From ZC4RG25 sp023428365 (lineage in GTDB: Bacteria > Pseudomonadota > Alphaproteobacteria > Rhizobiales > Hyphomicrobiaceae): a stretch of DNA of 64,000 bases. The stretch covers positions 682,001 through 746,000 of the forward strand of contig JBNOAI010000001.1 of NCBI GenBank assembly GCA_050283925.1, given 5' to 3'. The first letter of the stretch is position 1. Each line of letters begins with the position of its first letter. The translations under genes were made by a program, and so were the position numbers. The notes under the pieces were generated by a model. The model worked only from the letters and a program-made list of their open reading frames with translations. It had not been told where the DNA came from and did not search any database. Below, piece by piece: positions 9,724-17,290 of the stretch.

Positions 9724-9924
9724 TGTGCACCTCGGCTAAAGGCGCCGGCCCGGATTACGCAGAGCCGACTCCTCGACTAGGTCAGCAGTACTGACATAAT
9801 ATATGCACATCTCGTGGTTCAGCAAATAGGGACGGAATCAACGAGCACGATGTCCCACAGATGTTGGTTCGCGAGCGACGGGATGCAACTAAGTTGGTGT
9901 GCGCTGCGGTAGAAACGCAGGTCA

Positions 9925-10992
9925 TCATGAAGTCGCCATTGCATGGGTATCGGAACCACGCATCAGCTGGCTAAACGCATCAAAACTTTGGCGAATTCGC
10001 ATGCTGTCCGGTGAGCCGGCCGCGATATCGCTCACCGCGTGAGCGACAACCTCATCAATCGCGCCGGACACGGCGGCAGGCAGATCCGCAATCGCTAGCG
10101 CGGGAGCGGATTGAGCGATGGCGTCGAGAGCCAAACGATGGTGGGCCTGTGCCTCGGCGACCGAGATCGCGAACATCGTCGCCGCTACACCTTCGAAGAT
10201 TGCGCGATCGCTGGCGCTGAACTGATCCCACAGGTGAGCGCGGACGTTCAGAGCCAACACGGTGCCAGCCGGGCGGATTCCCCCGCGATAATAGTGAGAG
10301 GCAGCATTCGGCAGTCCGAGCATCAACGCCGCGAGCGGGTTGCCCCACGCGGCAGCGGCGATACGGCCTTGATGAAGCGCGGTTGCAAGCTCAGTTGGGG
10401 GAAGTTCGACAGGAGTGGCTCCGATCGCCTGGACCACACCGCGGTCGAACCCAAAGCTGGTGATGTTGCTCCCTGCGAGGTCTTCCATCGAATGAATGGC
10501 GCGATTGGCCCACAATCCGGGTGCTGGCCCGGTGTGTCCGGCCAGCAGCGGCTTCCATCCGTGCGGCGTGGAAACGTCGTCCCACAGCATCTGGCCGCCG
10601 CCAACCGTCAGCCACGCCTGATGTGTATGCGCGGAAGGGCCGAGAGACCCCGGCAGGCCGCCGAAGAACGCGAGGCCAGGCTCGGATGGCGCAATGGTTT
10701 CAGCAGGTGAGAAAACCAGGTCACTTTCTGTCATCGTATCGGGGCTCAGCACGATGCTGTAGCGGTCGCCGAGAGCTGTCTGCAGACGATTTTTCAGGTC
10801 GATAGCCATGTCGCCGAAGACCGGAACATCCGCAGTCCAGGCGCTGGACAACGTAAGCTGTTGAAGACCGCTGACAATTGCTGGTGCAGTCACCTGCTGC
10901 TCACGCACAGCGGCGCTGTCGGCGACAACCGTTGTGGTCGCTGCGGCAGCCGTCGTTGTCACCAGGAAGGTTCTGCGGTCCATGCGCGACAA
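9925..10992 (-). CDS. TRAP transporter solute-binding protein, DctP-like, Tat-exported
   Basis: A 355-residue periplasmic protein. The N-terminus MSRMDRRTFLVTTTAAAA has a twin-arginine motif (DRRTFLV) followed by an Ala/Thr hydrophobic stretch, so export is probably by Tat. The body fits DctP-type TRAP binding proteins: a SDLVFSPAETIAPSEPGLAFFGG segment, GGGQMLWDDVSTPHGWKP, and the IHSMEDLAGSNI region that usually precedes the ligand-binding lobe closure. The family binds organic acids such as 2-oxo acids, lactate or C4-dicarboxylates. No DctQ or DctM membrane subunits are next to it, so it is an orphan binding protein here. Same strand as the thioredoxin-like gene, 117 bp away. Confidence 0.8.
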   Translation of the reverse strand: MSRMDRRTFLVTTTAAAATTTVVADSAAVREQQVTAPAIVSGLQQLTLSSAWTADVPVFGDMAIDLKNRLQTALGDRYSIVLSPDTMTESDLVFSPAETIAPSEPGLAFFGGLPGSLGPSAHTHQAWLTVGGGQMLWDDVSTPHGWKPLLAGHTGPAPGLWANRAIHSMEDLAGSNITSFGFDRGVVQAIGATPVELPPTELATALHQGRIAAAAWGNPLAALMLGLPNAASHYYRGGIRPAGTVLALNVRAHLWDQFSASDRAIFEGVAATMFAISVAEAQAHHRLALDAIAQSAPALAIADLPAAVSGAIDEVVAHAVSDIAAGSPDSMRIRQSFDAFSQLMRGSDTHAMATS

Positions 10993-11109
10993 GTCCCCTC
11001 AACCGAGCCACCTCGACCCGGCGCGCATCAAACCCTATGCGGCGTCGCCTGACAATGGTTTGCGCGGGCCGGTACGCGCAGCGGTGAAGGGGCGTTGCCG
11101 AAGTGCCGG

Positions 11110-11532
11110 TTAGCGTCCCAGTGTCTGACTGAGAATGCGGAAGAAATTCTCCGGCCCGGTGTATCCGGCGATGCGCGTCACTTCGAGCCCATCTTCCATG
11201 TATACGACCGTGGGAACTAACGTCAGCGGGCTGTTCAGCGACTTCTCCGCAGTCTCGTTCTCCGAGATGTTGACGAATCGGATCGGGAGATCTGCCGCGC
11301 GCTGCGATGCGAGGTAGTTCGGAAGGACATCGCGACGGAACACGCTGCAGTAGATGCAATTGTTCGCCTCGAACACGACCAGTTCACGGCTGCTGGCGGA
11401 AGGCATGGAATTGGTATCGCGTGCAGCCCGTCCGGCAACGGACAAAACCGCTGCCATGACAACGACAAGAAGCGCTCCAGCCAATACGCGGCTCACGGTC
11501 TGCTCCATCCGATACCGAAGACCCTGCGACAA
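11110..11532 (-). CDS. Membrane-anchored thioredoxin-like protein
   Basis: A 140-residue protein with one N-terminal hydrophobic segment (residues about 14-34, VSRVLAGALLVVVMAAVLSV) acting as signal anchor, followed by a periplasmic thioredoxin-fold domain. The redox motif is CIYC within VVFEANNCIYCSVFRRDV, and the cis-Pro loop is PLTLVPTVVYM. This resembles SoxW/DsbE-type small thioredoxins used to keep periplasmic or secreted cysteines reduced. A start further inside (MEQTVSRVL, residue 9) is equally possible. No cytochrome c or sox genes are nearby, so the client protein is unknown; the adjacent solute-binding proteins contain Cys residues but a link is only conjecture. Confidence 0.78.
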   Translation of the reverse strand: MSQGLRYRMEQTVSRVLAGALLVVVMAAVLSVAGRAARDTNSMPSASSRELVVFEANNCIYCSVFRRDVLPNYLASQRAADLPIRFVNISENETAEKSLNSPLTLVPTVVYMEDGLEVTRIAGYTGPENFFRILSQTLGR

Positions 11533-11606
11533 CGCACAAAGGCGGCTGTCGGATGAAAGGATTAGCCGATGGCAAGGCTCGGACGTTGGTTAAAGTGAAC
11601 GACTGG

Positions 11607-12674
11607 TTAAGCCGAGTGGCTGATTGCCTTCGATGCCGCCGCCACACGCCGATTGGCTGGGGAAAGCCCGGGCCGGAGTGCGTGTTCGATGCCCTGCACG
11701 AAGAGGCGCGCGGCGGCATCCCAACTGTAGCTCAGGGCGTGGGACCGGACGGTGACCCGGTTGAGGGAGAGCGCGGAGATCGCGGCTTGGGCGAGGTTTT
11801 CGTCGAGAAACCCAGCCATACCCGGGGGCACATGATCCAAGGGGCCTGGAACGGGATAGGCCGCGACCGGTAAGCCGGACGCCATGGCCTCCAGCAGCAC
11901 GACGCCAAAGGTATCGGTGCGGCTGGGGAAAACGAACACATCGGCGGACGCGTAACAGCGCGCCAAGTCCTCGCCATGCTTGGGACCGGTGAAGAGCGCA
12001 TCGGGATACTTGGCGCGCAGTGCATCGAGCAACGGGCCGCCGCCCACCACGACTTTTCGCCCCGGAAGGTCGAGTTGGAGAAAACTCTCGATATTCTTTT
12101 CGATTGCCACCCGCCCGACATAGAGGAACACGGGCTGATCAGCGCCGAAGATGCGGTCGGTGCGTGGCCGGAACAGGGTGGTATCGACACCGCGCGTCCA
12201 CGGCAGAATGCGCTCGAACCCGCGCCGCGTCAGTTCCCGGGTGATGCTGTCGCTGGACACCAGCATGCCTGCGCCGCTGTTGTGAAAGCGACGCTGCACG
12301 GCATAGGTCCAATCCAGCGGAATGCCGAAACGCGCGTAGATGTATTCGGCATAGCGCGTATGGAACGAGGTCGTGAACGGTCGCCGCCGTTTCAGACAAT
12401 AAGCGCGCGTCATCCAGCCGATCGGACCCTCGGTCGCGATATGAACCGCATCGCAGCGGGAGTCCTCGATCTGCTTTGCGACATAGGCCATGTCCGGCAT
12501 CGCCAGCCGTATTTCCGGATATGTCGGGCAGGGAACCGTGCGGAACTGGTGCGGGGCGAGCATGATCAACTCGATGCCGAGCAGGCGCAGGTGTCGCTCA
12601 AGGCACTCGTAAGTCCGGACGACGCCGTTGGTTTGCGGCCTCCAGGCGTCGGTCGCGATCAGAATGCGTTTCAT
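11607..12674 (-). CDS. Glycosyltransferase family 4 (MgtA/SqdX-like)
   Basis: I start this at the ATG at 12672-12674 (MKRILIATDAWRPQTNGVV), because the N-terminus of GT-B enzymes begins with this first beta strand; a further 21 residues upstream are open but unlike the family. The 355-residue product has the GT4 acceptor loop with Gly-Val at the start, VFLYVGRVAIEKNIESF at the beginning of the C-terminal Rossmann domain, and the E-x7-E region DTFGVVLLEAMASGLPVAA. The text PWTRGVDTTLFRP is typical of enzymes that transfer mannose, glucose or sulfoquinovose to lipid acceptors. It would act at the cytoplasmic membrane face. Neighbouring genes do not settle the acceptor. Confidence 0.88.
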   Translation of the reverse strand: MKRILIATDAWRPQTNGVVRTYECLERHLRLLGIELIMLAPHQFRTVPCPTYPEIRLAMPDMAYVAKQIEDSRCDAVHIATEGPIGWMTRAYCLKRRRPFTTSFHTRYAEYIYARFGIPLDWTYAVQRRFHNSGAGMLVSSDSITRELTRRGFERILPWTRGVDTTLFRPRTDRIFGADQPVFLYVGRVAIEKNIESFLQLDLPGRKVVVGGGPLLDALRAKYPDALFTGPKHGEDLARCYASADVFVFPSRTDTFGVVLLEAMASGLPVAAYPVPGPLDHVPPGMAGFLDENLAQAAISALSLNRVTVRSHALSYSWDAAARLFVQGIEHALRPGLSPANRRVAAASKAISHSA

Positions 12675-12795
12675 GCCCGCAGCGATCCCACGCTTGGCCC
12701 CGGCGATCCGTCCGGTTGCCACGTTGAAAGGATTCACTTTTCAGGAGTGTGACAGCGCAGCTTGAGCCGCAAATAGCCGGCGGAAAACGGTGATC

Positions 12796-13623
12796 TCAGT
12801 AAACGCGGTTCGGGAAGTAGCGCAGCACCAGTTCCTCGAACCGGCCGCTTTCGCGTACGCCATGCAAGGCGCGATTGAGAAGGCTTTTCAATGCCGGATC
12901 GCGTCGCGGGACGGCGATCGCCAGCCCATCACCGAAGAATTTCGGCTCAAGAAACGCGCCGCCTCTGAGTTCGCAGCACTCCTTGGAGTTCGTGCCGGAG
13001 ACCCAAAAGCCGAGACTGATCCCGTCGTCGAAGATCAGATCGACTTTTCCGGCAGCAAGTGCGTCCCGTGTCTCGTCCGCGTTTTCGAAGGCCTGGATCG
13101 CGCTGTAGCGGAAGAAGGCCTTCAGATAGGCTTCATGGGTCGTGTTCCTGGTGACACCGATCTTTTTGCCGTCGAGGGCTTCGGGAGTGATCTCGATCCG
13201 TTCAGCGCCGCGTCGGCCGGCGAACCGCGCCGGGGTGTGGAAATAGCGGTCGGTGAAGTCGACGGAGCGCAACAGCCGCGCCGAAATCGTATGCCCGGCG
13301 ATCACGGCGTCAGCTTCGCCGCGGTTCAGCGCCAGCATCAGCTCATCCCAAGGCCGGACTTGGACATCGCACGCGACGCCCGCTTCCAGGCAGATGGCGC
13401 GCGCCAGGTCGACGTTGAAGCCCGTCAGGACGCCTTCTTCATCGTAGTAGTTGAACGGCGGGAAGTCGGCGTCGGTCAGGAAACGCAGGATCAGGCGCCG
13501 CGTCTCACCACCTGCGGCCGCCTCGCCACTGGCTGGTGCCTGTGTCTGTGCCATCGCCCCCGAGATGCCGATCATCAGCATCATCGTCACGATCGCCGAA
13601 AGGAAAGCGCGCAACCGCCTCAT
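12796..13623 (-). CDS. Extracellular solute-binding protein, family 3
   Basis: The ATG at 13621-13623 gives a 275-residue precursor with a clear Sec signal (MRRLRAFLSAIVTMMLMIG, cleavage near AMAQ); 22 further residues upstream would bury the signal. The mature part is a type-II periplasmic binding fold: FLTDADFPPFNYYDEEG with the ligand-cradling aromatic region, GFNVDLARAIC, WDELMLALNRGEADAVIAG, and LDGKKIGVTRNTTHEAYL. Such proteins feed polar amino acid ABC importers or act as sensory domains. No ABC permease or ATPase lies beside it. Extra cysteines (ECCEL) are unusual for the family. It is 121 bp upstream of the glycosyltransferase on the same strand. Confidence 0.85.
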   Translation of the reverse strand: MRRLRAFLSAIVTMMLMIGISGAMAQTQAPASGEAAAGGETRRLILRFLTDADFPPFNYYDEEGVLTGFNVDLARAICLEAGVACDVQVRPWDELMLALNRGEADAVIAGHTISARLLRSVDFTDRYFHTPARFAGRRGAERIEITPEALDGKKIGVTRNTTHEAYLKAFFRYSAIQAFENADETRDALAAGKVDLIFDDGISLGFWVSGTNSKECCELRGGAFLEPKFFGDGLAIAVPRRDPALKSLLNRALHGVRESGRFEELVLRYFPNRVY

Positions 13624-13785
13624 CGTGGCATGTGGCTCCAGACAGTGAAGCTCCGGAACGACGTTGATGCTGTCATCCCGATGAGACATCCTAGGCCCTT
13701 ACCCAGGTACGTCCGATTCGCTCGCTAGACTTATCCTGACCAGGCTATTCCGACAACGAGTTCCCGCAAATGGGACGCACTGGCT

Positions 13786-15594
13786 TTGCTGCAAGAGGGT
13801 CGAACATCCGAAGGTGGTATCTCTGCTGCGGAAAGCGCCGAGGCGGAGTACGCGTTCCTGGTCGGCCACCTGATTGACCGGGAAACACTAACGCAAGCAA
13901 TCACGATTGCGGCGCGCTGGGATGTCGCTCCGCACGAGGTTCTGCTGTCGCTGCGTTGGATCATCCCGGACGACTATATCGCGGCGTTGGCGCGTTATCT
14001 CGGCGTTTCTGTGTTTGGGAATTGCCCGCCTGATATGCTCGCGGGCCGGGTGGTGACGTTCGACGGCACGAACGGCACGCCGTGGCAGATCGCCGAAGCC
14101 ATCGCGCAGTGCGAAGCTACGGGAGAGACCGCGCTGCTCGCAGCGCCGCAAAGCCTGCAGGAACTCGAACCTCCGGATAGCAAAGCGCATCGCTCGAAGG
14201 AGGCCGTCGCCGGACTGCTGCACTGGCGTCCCGTTCTGTCGGCGGGAGCGCCGACGTGGCGCTGGCAGATCATCGCGGCGGTACTCGCGTTGGCGGCGCT
14301 CGCGGGAAGTTTCGTGATCGCGCCCGGCGAGACGTATGTGTCGCTGCTGTATTTTTCGACTCTTGCCTTCCTTCCGATCGTCCTATTGCGGCTGGTTATC
14401 CTGGTGCTCGGACTGTGGCCGATGCCGTCACGGGCGAGCACCAAGCGAATCCCCGATGCGGACCTGCCCGTGTATTCCATTCTGGTCCCGATGTTCCGCG
14501 AGAGCAGCGTTCTTCGCCAGCTGGTCGAGTCGATTGCCGCGTTGGACTATCCGCCGGCAAAGCTCGACGTGCTGCTGGTGTTGGAAAGCGTGGATACCGA
14601 GACGCTGCAAGCGGCACGGTCGCTGGAATTGCCGGGCTTTATGCGTGTGATCGTCGTACCGGACAGCCAGCCGCGCACCAAGCCCAAGGCTCTGAACTAC
14701 GCGCTCCAATTCGCGCGCGGCACGTTCGTCGTGGTGTTCGACGCGGAAGATATGCCGGACCCAGATCAGCTTCGCCGTGCTCTGGCGACGTTCCAGGCGA
14801 GCCCGGCGGAGACCGCGTGCTTGCAGGGACGGCTGAGCATACACAACACGGACGATGGCTGGTTGGTTCGCCAGTTCGCGCTCGAGTACGGGGTGCTGTT
14901 CGACGTCATTTTGCCGGGACTGGCGCGCCTGAACCTGCCGGTGCCGCTCGGTGGAACGTCCAACCACTTTCCGCGCGCCATCCTCGACCGATGGACGGGT
15001 TGGGATCCGTTCAATGTCACCGAGGATGCGGATCTGGGTATCAGGCTGCGACGGACCGGCAGCCGCATCGGTATGGTCGACTCCACGACTTGGGAGGAAG
15101 CGCCGTCGCGTTTCCGCATCTGGCTGACCCAACGCACCCGCTGGCTGAAAGGCTGGATGCAGACGTATCTCGTTCATACGCGTCTGCCCGGTCAGCTCTA
15201 TCGCGATCTCGGGATTTTCGCGCTGATCGGTTTTCATCTCTATTCCGGCGGCGTGCTGCTGTCGGCCCTGGTATTCCCGATCTTCTGCGCGATGGTCGGC
15301 TTTGAACTCTGGAATGGCGGTTTGCTTATGCCTTCGCAGTCGGTGACGGACGATGCCATATGGGCGATCGCGATTTTCAACATTGCCGCGGCTTACTTCG
15401 GCACCGTGATCGCCACGATCATCGCTGCGATCCGGCAAGGGAAAGCAAGCCTCGCGCTCGGAGCGTTCGCGATGCCTCTGTATTGGCTGTTGATCTCGCT
15501 CGCCGCCTATCGGGCGTTATACCAGCTCATGACCGCGCCGCACCGTTGGGAGAAGACCGAACACAAGCCGCGAGCTGTTCGGTTTCGGGCATGA
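13786..15594 (+). CDS. Membrane glycosyltransferase family 2 with N-terminal GspE/MshEN-like domain
   Basis: A 602-residue protein. The only start codon downstream of the in-frame stop at 13726 that retains the whole N-terminal domain is TTG at 13786; no strong ribosome site is seen. Residues 20-130 form a soluble domain like the N-terminal part of type II secretion ATPases (GHLIDRETL, LGVSVF). Two membrane segments follow (about 160-180 and 188-212), then a GT-A catalytic domain: VYSILVPMFRE, FDAEDMPDPDQ with the metal-binding DxD-type residues (about 319), TEDADLG (about 412) and the QRTRW motif (about 449), then three or four C-terminal membrane helices. The TED/QxxRW set is that of processive beta-glycan synthases. 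No partner polysaccharide genes are adjacent. Confidence 0.87.
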   Translation: MLQEGRTSEGGISAAESAEAEYAFLVGHLIDRETLTQAITIAARWDVAPHEVLLSLRWIIPDDYIAALARYLGVSVFGNCPPDMLAGRVVTFDGTNGTPWQIAEAIAQCEATGETALLAAPQSLQELEPPDSKAHRSKEAVAGLLHWRPVLSAGAPTWRWQIIAAVLALAALAGSFVIAPGETYVSLLYFSTLAFLPIVLLRLVILVLGLWPMPSRASTKRIPDADLPVYSILVPMFRESSVLRQLVESIAALDYPPAKLDVLLVLESVDTETLQAARSLELPGFMRVIVVPDSQPRTKPKALNYALQFARGTFVVVFDAEDMPDPDQLRRALATFQASPAETACLQGRLSIHNTDDGWLVRQFALEYGVLFDVILPGLARLNLPVPLGGTSNHFPRAILDRWTGWDPFNVTEDADLGIRLRRTGSRIGMVDSTTWEEAPSRFRIWLTQRTRWLKGWMQTYLVHTRLPGQLYRDLGIFALIGFHLYSGGVLLSALVFPIFCAMVGFELWNGGLLMPSQSVTDDAIWAIAIFNIAAAYFGTVIATIIAAIRQGKASLALGAFAMPLYWLLISLAAYRALYQLMTAPHRWEKTEHKPRAVRFRA

Positions 15595-15645
15595 CCGGCG
15601 CTGCCCCATTCGCTATCCTGCCGAACCGGCAGCAGTGAGGGGCCC

Positions 15646-17133
15646 GTGAGCGCATTCATCCTGGCCATTGATCAAGGCACGACGTCGAGCCGCGCCATCG
15701 TGTTCGATGAAACCTATCGCATCCGCGGCGTCGGCCAGCAGGAGTTTCCGCAGCATTTTCCGCGTTCCGGCTGGGTCGAGCATGATCCGATGGATCTGTG
15801 GCGTACGACCGTCGAGACCATCCGTTCAGCGCTGGCTGCTGCGGGTTTGTCAGCTTCGGACATCGTCGCGGCAGGCATCACCAATCAACGCGAGACGACG
15901 CTGCTTTGGGAGCGGGACACCGGCCAACCCGTAGGACTGGCCATCGTGTGGCAGGATCGGCGTACGGCGGACGTCTGTGCCCGGCTCAAGGCGGATGGCG
16001 TCGAACCGGAAGTCACCGCAAAGACGGGACTTCTGCTCGATCCGTATTTCTCCGGCACCAAACTGGCGTGGCTGCTGGATAACATCGAGGGCGCGCGAGA
16101 CAAGGCCGAGCAAGGAAAGCTGGCATTCGGCACCGTCGATTGCTGGCTGATCTGGAATCTGACCGGCGGCGCGGTTCATGCCACGGATGCGACCAACGCC
16201 TCGCGCACATTGCTGTACAACATTGCGACCGGTGAATGGGACGCCGATCTGCTGCGAATTCTGCGCATTCCCGCATCGGTGCTGCCGGAGGTGCGTGACA
16301 GCGCCGCTGACTTCGGTTCGATCCGCGCCGATCTGTTCGGAGCCGCGATCCCGATTTGCGGCGTGGCGGGCGATCAGCAGGCCGCAACCGTCGGACAGGC
16401 GTGCTTCGCGCCGGGCATGGTCAAGTCGACCTACGGCACAGGCTGCTTCGCGGTGCTCAACACCGGCGCCGAGATGGTGCGGTCGCAAAACCGGCTGCTG
16501 ACGACGATTGCCTATCGCCTTGATGGCCAGACGACCTATGCCTTGGAAGGATCGATCTTCATTGCGGGCGCGGCGGTACAGTGGTTGCGCGACGGGTTGA
16601 AGATCATCCAAAAGGCCTCGCAATCCGATGAGATGGCGGCCAAGGCCGATCCCAATCAGGATGTCTATCTGGTGCCCGCGTTCACCGGTCTCGGCGCGCC
16701 ACATTGGGATGCCGATGCGCGCGGAGCGATCTACGGCCTGACGCGGAACACGGGTCCGAACGAGTTTGCGCGCGCCACGCTGGAGGCGGTTTGCTATCAG
16801 ACCTGCGATCTGCTCGATGCGATGCGGCGCGATTGGCCTGGCGTGCGTGAGACGGTGCTGCGGGTTGACGGTGGCATGGTCGCCAGCGATCTCACCATGC
16901 AGTGGTTGGCGGACTTGCTGAACGCGCCTGTCGATCGCCCTGAGATTTTGGAAACCACGGCGCTGGGGGCGGCGTGGCTTGCGGGTCGCCAAGCGGGCGT
17001 CTGGCCGGGTGAAGAGGGTTTCGCCAAAGACTGGCGGTTGCAGCGCCGGTTCGAACCGCAGATGGACCCGGCGATGCGGTCGCGCAAACTCGCAGGCTGG
17101 CGCGATGCGGTGCGTCGCACGCTGACTATTTAA
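15646..17133 (+). CDS. glpK: Glycerol kinase
   Basis: A 495-residue FGGY-family kinase that phosphorylates glycerol to sn-glycerol 3-phosphate with ATP. The GTG start gives AFILAIDQGTTSSRAIVFD, the N-terminal phosphate-binding strand; GWVEHDPMDLW, TNQRETTLLW, DRRTADVC and GTVDCWLIWNLTGG are all standard GlpK text, and GDQQAATVGQACF with TYGTGCF forms the second ATP-domain signature. Length is normal. It follows the GT2 gene by 51 bp on the same strand. Neither glpF, glpD nor a glpR regulator is nearby, so glycerol uptake and further oxidation must be encoded elsewhere. Confidence 0.97.
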   Translation: MSAFILAIDQGTTSSRAIVFDETYRIRGVGQQEFPQHFPRSGWVEHDPMDLWRTTVETIRSALAAAGLSASDIVAAGITNQRETTLLWERDTGQPVGLAIVWQDRRTADVCARLKADGVEPEVTAKTGLLLDPYFSGTKLAWLLDNIEGARDKAEQGKLAFGTVDCWLIWNLTGGAVHATDATNASRTLLYNIATGEWDADLLRILRIPASVLPEVRDSAADFGSIRADLFGAAIPICGVAGDQQAATVGQACFAPGMVKSTYGTGCFAVLNTGAEMVRSQNRLLTTIAYRLDGQTTYALEGSIFIAGAAVQWLRDGLKIIQKASQSDEMAAKADPNQDVYLVPAFTGLGAPHWDADARGAIYGLTRNTGPNEFARATLEAVCYQTCDLLDAMRRDWPGVRETVLRVDGGMVASDLTMQWLADLLNAPVDRPEILETTALGAAWLAGRQAGVWPGEEGFAKDWRLQRRFEPQMDPAMRSRKLAGWRDAVRRTLTI

Positions 17134-17152
17134 ACGATCATTCCACCCGGTC

Positions 17153-17267
17153 CGTCATCCCCGCGCAGGCGGGGATCTAGTTCACCTCGCAAAACGGGCG
17201 GGGATGGAACTTTGCTGATTTTTCCGAGGTCATACGCATCTGGATTCCCGCCTGCGCGGGAATGACG
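17153..17267. repeat. Inverted pair of 28-bp palindromic repeat units
   Basis: The gap between the convergent glpK and pheT genes contains two near-identical units facing each other. The left unit is 17153-17180 (core CCCCGCGCAGGCGGGG) and the right is 17240-17267 (core TCCCGCCTGCGCGGGA). The reverse complement of the right unit matches the left at 25 of 28 positions. Each unit is itself a small hairpin. The whole 115-bp element can fold as a large stem with a 59-nt loop, and could act as a bidirectional terminator. Its form is that of REP/MITE-like dispersed intergenic elements; only a genome-wide count can show whether it is dispersed. Confidence 0.75.
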
Positions 17268-17290
17268 GCGAGAGGAGGCTCCGACTAACC

